This document shows positions 1 to 8,740 of a DNA stretch of 64,000 nt, piece after piece. The notes beneath the pieces are model-generated. The model saw nothing but the letters and a program-made list of their open reading frames with translations, had not been told where the DNA came from and did no database searches. The position numbers were made by a program, and so were the translations under genes. This stretch comes from CPC320 sp002336405. GTDB taxonomy: Bacteria; Pseudomonadota; Alphaproteobacteria; Rhodobacterales; Rhodobacteraceae. Location of the stretch: NCBI GenBank assembly GCA_949372595.1, contig CASIAN010000013.1, forward strand, positions 62,001-126,000, given 5' to 3'. Position 1 is the stretch's first letter. The number at the start of each line of letters is the position of its first letter.

Positions 1-833
1 AATGCCGAAACGGCAGACCAATGCGCCGCGTTGGACAGGGCCAGCCGCGATAGTGGATCTTCATAAACGGCGTCTGCCCCACATTGCAAGACAATCGCCT
101 GTGGCTGATGGCGGGCCACCGCAGGTAAAATAAGCTGGGTAAAAATTGCCTCAAACTCGCTGTCATTGGTGCCTTTTGGCAGCGGGATATTCAGCGACAC
201 ACCCCCTGCATGGTCGTTTAATGCCCCGGTGAAGGGCCAGCGCCGCTCTTCGTGGGTCGAGACGAGTAATATGCCCTCTTGGCCCGAAAACGCCGCTTCG
301 ACACCATCACAGTGATGGGCATCAATATCGACATAGGCAATCTGTTCAAGCCCTTGCCGCCGCATTGCCAATATCGCCAGAACTGGATCATTGAGATAAC
401 AAAACCCATTGGCGCGATCGGGCATGCCGTGATGGGTTCCCCCGCCGGGATTGAATACGCTGCCGCCGTGCCTTAATAATTCCACCCCCAAAAGGCTGCC
501 CCCTGCCGCAGTGGCGGGACGGCGGTACATTTCCGCAAAGACCGGATTTGAGACGGTGCCAATATGATACCGCAACCGCGTTGCATCTGACACCTGCCCT
601 GCGCTTTCAGCTGCTTGCAAAGCCGCAATATACTGCGGGCAATGAAACGCATGCAGTGCCGCAGGTTTGGCGCACGGGCTGGTGCGGTATTGCGCTGGCG
701 GCAACCAATCAAGAGCGCGACAAAGATCCATCACAGTGCTGACCCGGGGGATCGCCAACGGGTGGCGGCCCCCATAGCTTGAGCCGCGATAGATCGCAGA
801 GCCGATAAATACCGGCGCTGGACCAGCGGCCAT
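1..833 (-). CDS. Histone deacetylase / acetylpolyamine hydrolase family protein (partial, runs off left edge)
   Basis: The reverse strand is open without a stop from the left edge to about 833 and gives at least 277 residues. The arginase/deacetylase fold family is recognisable from NPGGGTHHGMPD, then ANGFCYLND, then YVDIDAHHCDGVE: the zinc-binding Asp and His and the catalytic His pair of class II-like deacetylases. The usual DxHHGDG appears as DAHHCDGV, with Gly replaced by Cys. Family members remove acetyl groups from polyamines, proteins or small amides, and the substrate here cannot be read. The C-terminus lies outside the window. The ATG at 833 has no good ribosome site, and the frame stays open upstream, so the true start is uncertain. 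It diverges from the AbrB-family gene. Confidence 0.8.
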   Translation of the reverse strand, partial: MAAGPAPVFIGSAIYRGSSYGGRHPLAIPRVSTVMDLCRALDWLPPAQYRTSPCAKPAALHAFHCPQYIAALQAAESAGQVSDATRLRYHIGTVSNPVFAEMYRRPATAAGGSLLGVELLRHGGSVFNPGGGTHHGMPDRANGFCYLNDPVLAILAMRRQGLEQIAYVDIDAHHCDGVEAAFSGQEGILLVSTHEERRWPFTGALNDHAGGVSLNIPLPKGTNDSEFEAIFTQLILPAVARHQPQAIVLQCGADAVYEDPLSRLALSNAAHWSAVSA

Positions 834-968
834 CAAACAGTGGCCATTGCAGAGACGAGGAAAAATAACATAGGGAGGAGCTAGCGCTCCGTTGTGGTGC
901 CGGCAAGACCACGCAACTGCGGTTTTAATCTGCGCCAAGCACGTCTTGATAAAAAATCTGGAGCCACA

Positions 969-2066
969 ATGCCAAAGATGATTGATTTTTTGCGCTCTGG
1001 TCAGGCGGCTCTGACGGCGCTTTTACTCGGCTTTGGTGCCATCGGCGGGTTTCTTGCCAGTCTGCTGCAGATCCCGATGCCCTGGCTCACCGGAAGCTTG
1101 GCGCTATCGGCTGTGGTTGTGCGCTTTACCCGCCATAAGTTACCTGAAAATTTTCAGTTTCCCCCTAAGATTCGCGAGATTTTCATCGCCGTCATTGGGA
1201 TTATGATCGGCGTTCAGGTGCAGCCAGAATTTCTGCAAGACCTGCCCCTGATCGCGCTCAGCCTGACGCTGATGACGCTCTATGTTCCGGTGGCGCATTC
1301 CATCAATTATCTGATTTATCGCCATGCGGGGGGCTATCCTGCAGCAACTGCATATTTTGCCGCCGCACCGGGTGGGTTAATGGAGAGCTTGGTGATCGGT
1401 GAAAAGCATGGTGCCGATCCAACATTATTGGCCTTACAGCAGTTCCTTCGGGTCATTTTGGTGATCACGGTGGTGCCGCTGGCAATCTCGCTCTGGATCG
1501 GCTCACCGGTTGGCAGTGCGGATGGTCTGGCCCAGCAGCTGCCTAAAATGAGCCTGCCGCTTTGGCAAATGCTACCGCTGCTGGTGATCACCGGCGCGGT
1601 GGGCGCGGTGGTAGGGCGACGAATAAAACTGCCCGCAGGGCATCTAACCGGACCGTTGATCGCAGCAGCTTTGGTCAATGTCAGCGGTCTGGTCAGCCTG
1701 TCGTTGCCAGTGTGGCTGGTGGTGGTGGCGCAGATTGTCATCGGAGCCAGTCTGGGCATGCGGTTTCTGAACATGGGTGCGGCGCTGATTGTGCGCGGCA
1801 TCGGGTTAAGCGCACTGTCGGTCGGCGCAATGCTGGGGCTTGGTGTACTATGTGCGCTGAGCCTAGGGTGGGTCACAGGCCAACCATTTGATGTATTGCT
1901 TATCTGCTTTTCACCCGGCGGGGTGACAGAAATGTCATTGATTGCGCTCAGCTTGGCGGCGAACCCGGCCTATGTGACGCTGCATCATATCTACCGTATT
2001 TTTCTGACCGTGATCTTGATGGGATTTGGAGCGAAATATTTGACACGAAACAACTCAAATATTTAG
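969..2066 (+). CDS. AbrB-family integral membrane protein (PF05145 type)
   Basis: This 365-residue, very hydrophobic protein has roughly ten membrane segments arranged as two similar halves, as in the AbrB duplication family. The family is often mislabelled as a regulator or ammonia monooxygenase. Glycine-rich segments such as FAAAPGGLMESL in the first half and CFSPGGVTEMSL in the second are the paired PGG motifs typical of it. Transport is plausible but the substrate is unknown. I chose the ATG at 969 because TGGAG lies just upstream; an in-frame ATG at 894 would add 25 charged residues ahead of the first membrane segment. Its last 12 bases overlap the convergent ABC-F gene. Confidence 0.8.
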   Translation: MPKMIDFLRSGQAALTALLLGFGAIGGFLASLLQIPMPWLTGSLALSAVVVRFTRHKLPENFQFPPKIREIFIAVIGIMIGVQVQPEFLQDLPLIALSLTLMTLYVPVAHSINYLIYRHAGGYPAATAYFAAAPGGLMESLVIGEKHGADPTLLALQQFLRVILVITVVPLAISLWIGSPVGSADGLAQQLPKMSLPLWQMLPLLVITGAVGAVVGRRIKLPAGHLTGPLIAAALVNVSGLVSLSLPVWLVVVAQIVIGASLGMRFLNMGAALIVRGIGLSALSVGAMLGLGVLCALSLGWVTGQPFDVLLICFSPGGVTEMSLIALSLAANPAYVTLHHIYRIFLTVILMGFGAKYLTRNNSNI

Positions 2067-3863
2067 TTTCTCTTCTAGATTGATCCAGTCCTGTTCTGCG
2101 GCGGCAAGGGCCGTCTGCCGTGCGGTCAAGGCCTCGGTCGCTTTTTGAAACTTTACCGGCGCGGCGCGGTACAGGTTGGGATCCGACAGTAACGTCTCAA
2201 GCTTGGCAATTTCCGCCTCTAACCGTTCCATTACATCTGGCAGGCCTTCTAGGCGGTGTTGTTCGGTGAACGACAAGCCGGTTTTGGCCGCAGCTTTTTT
2301 ACTCGACTTTGATTTCACCGGTGCGTATTTAACCGACGCACCAGCGGTCTCTATTGCCTTTTTTTGCGCCTGATAGTCGGACCAACCCCCGGCATACACC
2401 GTCACGGTGCCGGTCCCTTCCATCACCACGGTCGTCTTTGCCACGCGATCCAGAAAATCGCGGTCGTGGCTGACCAAAAGTACTGTGCCGTCATAATCGT
2501 CCAGAAGTTCCTGCAACAAATCCAACGTCTCCACATCGAGGTCGTTGGTCGGCTCATCGAGCACCAAAAGATTGCTTTCGCGCGCCATCAATCGCGCCAG
2601 CAACAGACGGGCTTTTTCCCCGCCAGACAGCGAGCGTACTGGCGCGCGCGCCTGACTGTCGTCAAACAAAAACTCTTTGAGATAGCCCACAACATGGCGC
2701 GGTTGGCCACGCACCAGAATCTGGTCGGCCTTTCCCGACACCCGCATTTCGGGATCACCGGTCAGGTTTTCCCACAATGTCAGATTCGGATCGAGCCGAG
2801 AGCGGGCTTGATCGAACACTGCGGGCATCAACCCAGTGCCAAGTTTGACCGTGCCCTGATCTGGCGCGATCTCGCCCAATAACAGTTTCAACAACGTGGT
2901 CTTACCCACACCGTTGGGGCCGACAAAAGCCACGCGGTCGCCTCTTTGAATTTTGATAGAAAAGTCGTTCAAGATGACCTTGCCGTCATATGTTTTCGAG
3001 ATCGACGTCACTTCTGACACTTTCTTGCCAGATTTTTGTCCCGTTTCCAGCACCATGCCTGCCGCACCCTGACGCCGAATCATCGAAGCGCGTTCACTGC
3101 GCAAGTCTTGCAAGGCGCGCACGCGGCCCTGATTGCGTTTTCGTCTGGCACTGATACCCTCCACCGCCCAACGAGCTTCGGATTTAATTTTGCGATTGAG
3201 CTTATGGCGCTGCTGGTCTTCATCTTCCCAGACCTTGTCGCGCCAGGCCTCAAAACCGCCAAAACCAATTTCCTGGCGGCGCGTCTGACCGCGATCAATC
3301 CATAGCGTTGCGCGGGTCAACTCGTTAAGAAGCGCCCGGTCATGGCTGATCATCACAAAGCCAGCGCGCGCAGACCGCAGTTCTTGCTCAAGCCAGCCGA
3401 TCGCGTCGATATCAAGGTGATTGGTCGGTTCGTCCAACAGCATAAGACCGGGGGCTTCAGCCATCAGTTTGGCCAGCGCTGCGCGCCGTCGTTCGCCCCC
3501 CGACGCGGTACTAACCGGACGGTTGGGATCAAATTTCAACTTTTCACCCGCCCGTTCGACACGGTACATCTCGCCGGGCTCAAGCGCACTGATGGCAAAA
3601 TCACCCAAGGTGGCAAAGCCGGTCATGTCAGGATCTTGCTGCATATATCCAACGCTACAACCGGGGGCCACAAAGCGCGCCCCACGATCAGCCTCAACCA
3701 GACCGGCCATAACCTTCATTAAGGTTGATTTTCCGCTGCCATTACGCCCAACCAACGCCAGCCGATCTCCCGGTTGGACAACAAGATCCAGCGCATTGAA
3801 CACCGGATCACCGCCAAAGGTCAGCGAAATGTCATTGAGTTGTAATAAAGGAGTGCGTGCCAT
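2055..3863 (-). CDS. ABC-F family ATPase (Uup/EttA-like)
   Basis: A 602-residue soluble protein has two ABC cassettes in one chain and no membrane segments. The first Walker A is GRNGSGKST and the second GPNGVGKTT. Signature motifs (SGGERRRAALA and LSGGEKARLLLA) and Walker B motifs ending LLDEPTNHLD and VLDEPTNDLD are intact. Between the cassettes lies a basic linker, and the C-terminus has a charged coiled-coil-like extension of the type seen in Uup. ABC-F proteins act on ribosomes or, for Uup, influence DNA and ribosome processes, so the exact role here is not decided by sequence. The start at 3863 (MARTPLLQL) fits the family; nine residues further upstream are also open. Confidence 0.88.
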   Translation of the reverse strand: MARTPLLQLNDISLTFGGDPVFNALDLVVQPGDRLALVGRNGSGKSTLMKVMAGLVEADRGARFVAPGCSVGYMQQDPDMTGFATLGDFAISALEPGEMYRVERAGEKLKFDPNRPVSTASGGERRRAALAKLMAEAPGLMLLDEPTNHLDIDAIGWLEQELRSARAGFVMISHDRALLNELTRATLWIDRGQTRRQEIGFGGFEAWRDKVWEDEDQQRHKLNRKIKSEARWAVEGISARRKRNQGRVRALQDLRSERASMIRRQGAAGMVLETGQKSGKKVSEVTSISKTYDGKVILNDFSIKIQRGDRVAFVGPNGVGKTTLLKLLLGEIAPDQGTVKLGTGLMPAVFDQARSRLDPNLTLWENLTGDPEMRVSGKADQILVRGQPRHVVGYLKEFLFDDSQARAPVRSLSGGEKARLLLARLMARESNLLVLDEPTNDLDVETLDLLQELLDDYDGTVLLVSHDRDFLDRVAKTTVVMEGTGTVTVYAGGWSDYQAQKKAIETAGASVKYAPVKSKSSKKAAAKTGLSFTEQHRLEGLPDVMERLEAEIAKLETLLSDPNLYRAAPVKFQKATEALTARQTALAAAEQDWINLEEKLNI

Positions 3864-3907
3864 AGCTCCCGCTATCGCGCCGGACAACAAAGGTCAATGC
3901 GGCGTAT

Positions 3908-4657
3908 TCATGGCACCATGGCGCGCAACAACCGCTTGCGCGCGGCCGGTATCTTCGTGATTTCAACCCCGGTAAAGACGTGCAGCGTGCGCATATGGTG
4001 ATCTACCACAGCGTGATCACTGACCCAGCCCCCCATCATAAGGTAAAATTTTAACAACGGCGGCAGCCGGGCGAGCGCCAATTTGAGATCCAAACACCGA
4101 TCAAGTCGTTTGGAAAACCGAAACACATCGGGGGCCTTTTCGTGCGGACGCCAACATTCAGGCGCCAGATAACGGGCTTTCAACAACGCAAAAGCGTCGA
4201 GATAACGCGCGGCATCGAGACCGGCAAAAGAGCTGCAACCAAATAGCAAACGGACGTTATTTTGGTCGACATAGCGGCTCATAACTGCCCAAGCCAATCG
4301 CAGTATATCAGGGTCCTTGATGTCCGGGGAGACACAAAAACGCCCCATCTCGACCATCCGACCTTGGAATTTTTCAAGCGCTGAAAGCTGATAGAACTGA
4401 GCCGAATAGCTGTCTTTGATGGGCGTGGTTTCACAGATGGGCAGTATCCTAAAACAACACACCAAACCGCCGCTTACCCGATCTTCGATCAGTATGTGGC
4501 TGCAGACAAGATCATAGCGATCCCGATCCAGCCTTTTTGCATCCGTCGGCTGCCCGACTGAAGTAAAAGCACGACTACGCAACTTTTGCGCCGCCTCAAT
4601 ATCATACCTGTTTTTTGCAACCCGCACACTGTAGCGGCCTTTTGAAAATGGTCTCAT
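3908..4657 (-). CDS. olsB: L-ornithine N-alpha-acyltransferase, OlsB-like (GNAT fold)
   Basis: This 249-residue protein resembles OlsB/hemolysin-like acyltransferases, which transfer a 3-hydroxyacyl chain from acyl carrier protein to ornithine as the first step of ornithine-lipid synthesis. Visible features are the N-terminal YSVRVAKNRYDIEAAQKLR segment, a central MGRFCVSPDIKD region and LFGCSSFAGLDA, typical of this subgroup. The second enzyme, OlsA, is not in this window, so ornithine-lipid production cannot be confirmed from here. I use the ATG at 4657; a TTG at 4663 in the same frame is an alternative. The neighbour downstream is the ABC-F gene. Confidence 0.78.
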   Translation of the reverse strand: MRPFSKGRYSVRVAKNRYDIEAAQKLRSRAFTSVGQPTDAKRLDRDRYDLVCSHILIEDRVSGGLVCCFRILPICETTPIKDSYSAQFYQLSALEKFQGRMVEMGRFCVSPDIKDPDILRLAWAVMSRYVDQNNVRLLFGCSSFAGLDAARYLDAFALLKARYLAPECWRPHEKAPDVFRFSKRLDRCLDLKLALARLPPLLKFYLMMGGWVSDHAVVDHHMRTLHVFTGVEITKIPAARKRLLRAMVP

Positions 4658-4732
4658 AGGCAATCACCCAGCTCTTAATGCTGACAAAACCGGAGTGCCC
4701 CGGTCAAAATCGTGCCGTGGGCAGCCCGCTTA

Positions 4733-5212
4733 TTATTCTAAAAGGCTTCCAGCGGAAATGTTGCCGATATTGGCAAACAGCTGGCTTAATACGCCTTTGT
4801 TGACATCGCCACCTTTGGTTACCCGCCGACTCAATGTAATCACCTTACCATCTTTCAAACTGTAGCGCCCGATGTTTGTCAGCACATCTTCGTCATCAAA
4901 GCTTATTGCCACAACATTGCGTTCAATCACCGCTGCCTCTTTGTATGTCATGTGCCTGACGCGAGTGTGAACATAGTAATAACCGCCAGCACCTTGCATC
5001 CCCGACATCGCAGGAGCCCCAAAGGCCTCATCGACTTCGGCCCGAGTATCCACCCCAACCACCAATGTTGCCAGTCCAGTCTCGTCCGGTACGTAGCCAT
5101 GATTGCGAAATTGGGGACTACAACTGTCCAGCGCGAGCAAAGCCAAGCCAATAAGTGCCGATTTCAATCCAAATGATCCTGCTGACACAGCCGCCCCCTT
5201 GCGTTGGTTCAT
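4733..5212 (-). CDS. bamE: BamE/SmpA/OmlA-family outer membrane lipoprotein
   Basis: A 159-residue protein begins with a short basic segment and a hydrophobic stretch ending ALDSC, a lipobox with the lipidated cysteine at residue 31. The rest matches the small BamE fold: a TRAEVDEAFGAPAMSG turn and a YYYVHTRV strand. BamE is an accessory subunit of the complex that inserts beta-barrel proteins into the outer membrane. It is transcribed divergently from the DUF177 gene, with about 60 bases between the starts. Assignment rests on fold-level similarity and context, and some SmpA/OmlA-domain proteins are not part of the BAM complex. Confidence 0.75.
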   Translation of the reverse strand: MNQRKGAAVSAGSFGLKSALIGLALLALDSCSPQFRNHGYVPDETGLATLVVGVDTRAEVDEAFGAPAMSGMQGAGGYYYVHTRVRHMTYKEAAVIERNVVAISFDDEDVLTNIGRYSLKDGKVITLSRRVTKGGDVNKGVLSQLFANIGNISAGSLLE

Positions 5213-5274
5213 GTCGCCAACTATCTGGGTTACAGAAGCTTTGCGATCGGTTCAAGGAAGGACACCCACCGCTG

Positions 5275-5823
5275 ATGCCCTCTAATTCCCAAACACATAC
5301 ACTGCAGGTCGCAGATTTAAAAGATCATGCAGACAACACGTTCGATCTTAGACCGGATGCAGAGACTTGCCACCGAATCGCAAGTGATCTGGACCTGTTA
5401 TCGCTGCGCAAACTGTCCATCAAAGGCAGTGTACAGCCAAACGGCCAGAGGGGTTGGCGATTGTCGGCCCGGTTGGGTGGAACCGTTCAACAAAGTTGTG
5501 TGGTCACCCTGGCCCCAGTGACCACCCGACTAGAGGAGGCCGTGATAAGGCTCTATGAACCGCTAACCGAAGAACCTGGAGAAAGCAGCGAAACCGAAAT
5601 GCTTGAGGATGTAAGCATGGATCCGCTGGGCCGTGATATTGACTTAATCGAGATCATAACAGAATCGATTTCACTGGCCCTACCAACCTATCCAAGGTCG
5701 CCAAAAGCCACTCTGGGTGATACACGGGTGACCGAACCCGGCAAAGTGCCTCTCAGCGACGAAGACATCAAACCCTTCGCCGGTCTGTCTGCGTTGAAGG
5801 CCACTTTGGAGAATCCCGACTAA
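5275..5823 (+). CDS. DUF177/YceD-family protein
   Basis: This 182-residue acidic protein belongs to the YceD/DUF177 family, which in many bacteria lies directly before rpmF and plsX, as here. The recognisable core is a beta strand pair followed by QQSCVVTLAPV, where one cysteine precedes the segment, and the terminal PTYPRSP patch. YceD has been linked to large-ribosomal-RNA accumulation in enterobacteria and plants, but the mechanism is unclear. I chose the ATG at 5275, preceded by GGAAGGA, over an in-frame ATG at 5155 because the extra region is not conserved-looking and would overlap the bamE start. Confidence 0.8.
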   Translation: MPSNSQTHTLQVADLKDHADNTFDLRPDAETCHRIASDLDLLSLRKLSIKGSVQPNGQRGWRLSARLGGTVQQSCVVTLAPVTTRLEEAVIRLYEPLTEEPGESSETEMLEDVSMDPLGRDIDLIEIITESISLALPTYPRSPKATLGDTRVTEPGKVPLSDEDIKPFAGLSALKATLENPD

Positions 5824-5979
5824 AACCAAGAGATATAACGCTTGCGTGTGATAAAAAATCTTATATTTTGAGGTCTTTGTTCACTTATGGGGTTGTCAGC
5901 AAGCGGCGTTCAAGAATATGACCGCTCCAACACCAATCACCCGCGCCTCTGGCGCCAAAAACGAATTTGAGGTTGAGAC

Positions 5980-6186
5980 ATGGCCGTCCAGCAAAATAAA
6001 GTCTCCAAGTCACGCCGCAACAACCGCAGAGCACATGACGCTTTGGTTGCTGCGAATCCAAACGAATGCCCGAACTGTGGCGAATTGAAACGGCCGCATC
6101 ACGTCTGCGGATCATGTGGCTATTATGCAGACCGCGAAGTGGTTGCATTGGTTGACGAGATTGATCTGGACGAAGACGCAGCGTAG
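5980..6186 (+). CDS. rpmF: 50S ribosomal protein L32
   Basis: The 68-residue basic protein has the L32 signature: the N-terminal MAVQQNKVSKSRRNNRRAHD followed by a CPNCGE...CGSCGYY zinc-ribbon with two CxxC pairs. It is a structural protein of the large ribosomal subunit. The acidic C-terminal tail (DEIDLDEDAA) is typical of Rhodobacterales L32. It lies 156 bases after the DUF177 gene and 18 bases before plsX, the widespread yceD-rpmF-plsX-fabH order that couples ribosome and membrane-lipid synthesis. Confidence 0.97.
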   Translation: MAVQQNKVSKSRRNNRRAHDALVAANPNECPNCGELKRPHHVCGSCGYYADREVVALVDEIDLDEDAA

Positions 6187-6204
6187 CACCCCAGATTGCC
6201 CCGC

Positions 6205-7317
6205 ATGCCAGCACTGACAAACCAGACAGAAGCGGGTGAAAAGACCACTATCCTGAGCGTAGATGCAATGGGTGGGGATCACGGGCCGTCAGTTGTGGTC
6301 GCGGGGCTGTCAAATGCTGCATCACAGCATGCAGAACTGGGTTTTATCCTGCATGGGGATCGTACCGAGCTTTTGCCGCTGGTCGCCCAAAATAAGATTC
6401 TGACTGGCCGTTGCGACATTCGCGACGCCAAGGGGGTGGTCATTATGACCGACAAACCCAGCCAAGTCATACGCACAGGTAAAAATACATCCATGTGGTC
6501 AGCGCTCGAATCAGTGCGCTCAGGCGAGGCATCGGGCTGCATCTCATGCGGCAATACCGGCGCGCTGATGGCGCTTGGAATGATTCGTCTGCGCAAGCTA
6601 CCTGGTGTGGACCGTCCGGCGATTGCGGTGTTGTGGCCCTCTCGGAATCCGCAAGGCTATAATGTCATGCTGGATGTTGGCGCCGATATTCGCGCAGACG
6701 CCGAGGACCTGATGCAATATGCGGTCATGGGGGCCTGCTATGCACGTATCGGTTCGAATATAGATCGCCCACGAATTGGTTTACTTAATGTTGGCGTCGA
6801 AGAACATAAGGGCCGCGCTGAATTGCATGCCGCGCACAAGTTGATAGCAGGCGGAACCGAGAACGGGAACTACGACTTTCTTGGCTTTGTCGAAGGCGGA
6901 GACATACCCGGCGCATCAGTGGACGTTATTGTTACCGACGGGTTTACAGGCAATATCGCCCTCAAGACGGGAGAGGGCACAGCCAGCTTGATTGGCGACT
7001 TTCTAAAACAAGCCTTTAGATATTCAATCTTTTCGCGCATTGCTTCGGCTCTGGCACTGTCGTCCCTGCGGCGCCTCAGCCGGCGTATTGACCCGCGTTC
7101 CGTCAACGGCGGTGTGTTTCTCGGGCTCAACGGCACAGTGGTAAAGTCACATGGATCAGCTGACGCAACCGGGGTAGCGGCCGCCGTCAATTTAGCATTT
7201 CAACTATCAAAATCTGATTTCAACAATGAATTGGCAACACGGCTTGCATCATCCGCTGACGCAGCGCACAGTGCCACAGCGATAGAAACTGAGCTTAAGA
7301 TCGATATGAAAACATGA
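6205..7317 (+). CDS. plsX: Phosphate acyltransferase PlsX
   Basis: A 370-residue protein that converts acyl-ACP to acyl-phosphate, the entry to phospholipid synthesis by the PlsX/PlsY route. The family hallmark SVDAMGGDHGPS is near the N-terminus, with later GNTGALMALG and VTDGFTGNIALKTGEG motifs. I use the ATG at 6205; a TTG nine bases earlier is the only close alternative. Its stop overlaps the fabH start by four bases (ATGA), so the two are probably translated together. It is cytosolic and membrane-associated. Confidence 0.96.
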   Translation: MPALTNQTEAGEKTTILSVDAMGGDHGPSVVVAGLSNAASQHAELGFILHGDRTELLPLVAQNKILTGRCDIRDAKGVVIMTDKPSQVIRTGKNTSMWSALESVRSGEASGCISCGNTGALMALGMIRLRKLPGVDRPAIAVLWPSRNPQGYNVMLDVGADIRADAEDLMQYAVMGACYARIGSNIDRPRIGLLNVGVEEHKGRAELHAAHKLIAGGTENGNYDFLGFVEGGDIPGASVDVIVTDGFTGNIALKTGEGTASLIGDFLKQAFRYSIFSRIASALALSSLRRLSRRIDPRSVNGGVFLGLNGTVVKSHGSADATGVAAAVNLAFQLSKSDFNNELATRLASSADAAHSATAIETELKIDMKT

Positions 7318-8285
7318 CAACGCGCGCTGTAATAAAAGGGGTTGGGCATTATCTGCCAGACCGGATTGTCCCTAACTCTGAATTTGCCGCAACCTTGGAT
7401 ACCTCCGACGCCTGGATTAGATCCAGATCAGGCATAGAGCGCCGTCATTTTGCCGCAAAAGGTCAAGGAACGTCCGATCTGGCCTCGCGTGCCGCCACCG
7501 CAGCCCTGCAGGACGCTGGATTAACGGCTAACGATTTAGACACAATTATTGTGGCTACCTCAACGCCTGATCTGACATTTCCTTCAGTTGCCACGATGGT
7601 TCAGGGCTCGATTGGCATGACCCGAGGATTTGGCTTTGACATTCAGGCCGTCTGCGCTGGATTTGTGTTCGCGTTGTGTAATGCCAACGCATTGATTGCG
7701 TCCGGCCAGGCCAAACGCATCATGGTCATCGGCGCCGAAACATTTTCTCAATTGATGGATTGGACTGACCGCGCCACCTGTGTGCTGTTTGGCGATGGAG
7801 CTGGTGCACTGATTCTAGAGGCCGAACATGGCAACGGCGATAATTCAGATCGCGGCATACTGGCGACAGACCTGAATTCGGACGGCAGGTACCGTGATAT
7901 TCTCTACGTCGATGGCGGGGTCTCTAACCAGACCGTTGGACATCTGCGCATGGAAGGTAAAGAAGTGTTTCGCCATGCCGTTGAAAAACTCTCTTCGACG
8001 GCGCAACGTTCAATGGAAAGCGCAGGTATCACCAATAGCGATGTAGACTGGATTGTGCCTCATCAAGCCAATATTCGCATTATACAAGGCATTGCGCGCA
8101 AAATGGGTGTGCCACTGGACCAAGTGATTATAACTGTACAAGACCATGGCAATACCTCGGCGGCATCGATTCCGCTGGCGATGTCAGTTGGCAAGAAAAG
8201 CGGCAAAATCAAAACCGGTGATCTGATTGTCACTGAGGCGATTGGTGGAGGTCTCGCATGGGGCTCAGTCGTTCTTAGATGGTAG
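7314..8285 (+). CDS. fabH: 3-oxoacyl-[ACP] synthase III FabH
   Basis: This 323-residue ketosynthase condenses acetyl-CoA with malonyl-ACP to start fatty-acid synthesis. The catalytic triad is visible: Cys114 in QAVCAGF, His in PHQANIR and Asn in DHGNTSAAS. The length matches the family. The GTG/ATG overlap with plsX (ATGA) indicates coupling. A perfect 8-bp hairpin follows the stop directly. The next gene, ihfA, has its own apparent promoter. Confidence 0.97.
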   Translation: MTTRAVIKGVGHYLPDRIVPNSEFAATLDTSDAWIRSRSGIERRHFAAKGQGTSDLASRAATAALQDAGLTANDLDTIIVATSTPDLTFPSVATMVQGSIGMTRGFGFDIQAVCAGFVFALCNANALIASGQAKRIMVIGAETFSQLMDWTDRATCVLFGDGAGALILEAEHGNGDNSDRGILATDLNSDGRYRDILYVDGGVSNQTVGHLRMEGKEVFRHAVEKLSSTAQRSMESAGITNSDVDWIVPHQANIRIIQGIARKMGVPLDQVIITVQDHGNTSAASIPLAMSVGKKSGKIKTGDLIVTEAIGGGLAWGSVVLRW

Positions 8286-8292
8286 AATCAAT

Positions 8293-8314
8293 ACAACATT
8301 CAATCAAATGTTGT
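8293..8314 (+). other. Hairpin just after fabH
   Basis: ACAACATT and AATGTTGT are perfect inverted repeats separated by six bases, starting eight bases after the fabH stop. There is no T-run after it, so it is not a standard intrinsic terminator; 3' end protection of the plsX-fabH transcript is an alternative. Confidence 0.45.
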
Positions 8315-8342
8315 GCCATATCCCTCAAGCTGCTAGGTTAAA

Positions 8343-8360
8343 TTTATTTCATGAAATAAA
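8343..8360. promoter_or_regulatory. 18-bp perfect palindrome upstream of ihfA
   Basis: TTTATTTCATGAAATAAA reads the same on both strands across all 18 bases. It ends ten bases before the -35 element of the probable ihfA promoter, a position suited to a dimeric regulator. AT-rich dyads of this kind are also compatible with IHF autoregulation or a nucleoid protein, but the sequence is not a clear IHF consensus. Confidence 0.5.
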
Positions 8361-8370
8361 CGGGTTGTTA

Positions 8371-8400
8371 TTGACTCCGAAATTCCTGTGGACCTACACT
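8371..8400 (+). promoter_or_regulatory. Probable sigma-70 promoter of ihfA
   Basis: TTGACT at 8371-8376 and TACACT at 8395-8400 are separated by 18 bases, close to the vegetative consensus. The ribosome site AAGGTGAG and start codon of ihfA follow about 20 bases later. Confidence 0.6.
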
Positions 8401-8422
8401 GGAACAAACTAAGGTGAGAATG

Positions 8423-8725
8423 ATGGTAGAAAAAACTTTGACCCGAATGGATCTCAGTGAAGCGGTCTTTAACGCCGTTGGGCTGTCAAAGAACGAGAGC
8501 GCAGATTTAGTGGAAAATGTTCTCAAGCACATGGCGGATGCGCTTGTTGATGGGGAACAAGTTAAAATCTCCTCGTTTGGAACCTTTAGTGTCCGCAACA
8601 AAACAGAGCGTGTCGGTCGCAATCCCAAGACCGGCGAGGAAGTGACAATAGAACCGCGGCGTGTCTTGACCTTCCGCCCCTCTCATCTGATGAAAGATCG
8701 GATTGAGACAGGAAACAAGCGCTAA
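8423..8725 (+). CDS. ihfA: Integration host factor alpha subunit
   Basis: A 100-residue HU/IHF-family DNA-bending protein. The N-terminal TLTRMDLSEAVFNAVGLS and the beta-arm region RNKTERVGRNPKTGEE with the intercalating Pro are typical of IhfA. It would pair with IhfB (not in the window) to bend DNA at promoters, in replication and recombination. Three nearby starts are possible (GTG 8414, ATG 8420, ATG 8423); the last gives the usual length and best spacing from AAGGTGAG. A MerR-type regulator follows 15 bases later, the usual Rhodobacterales order. Confidence 0.93.
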   Translation: MVEKTLTRMDLSEAVFNAVGLSKNESADLVENVLKHMADALVDGEQVKISSFGTFSVRNKTERVGRNPKTGEEVTIEPRRVLTFRPSHLMKDRIETGNKR

Positions 8726-8740
8726 GGAGACAGCGCCGAT

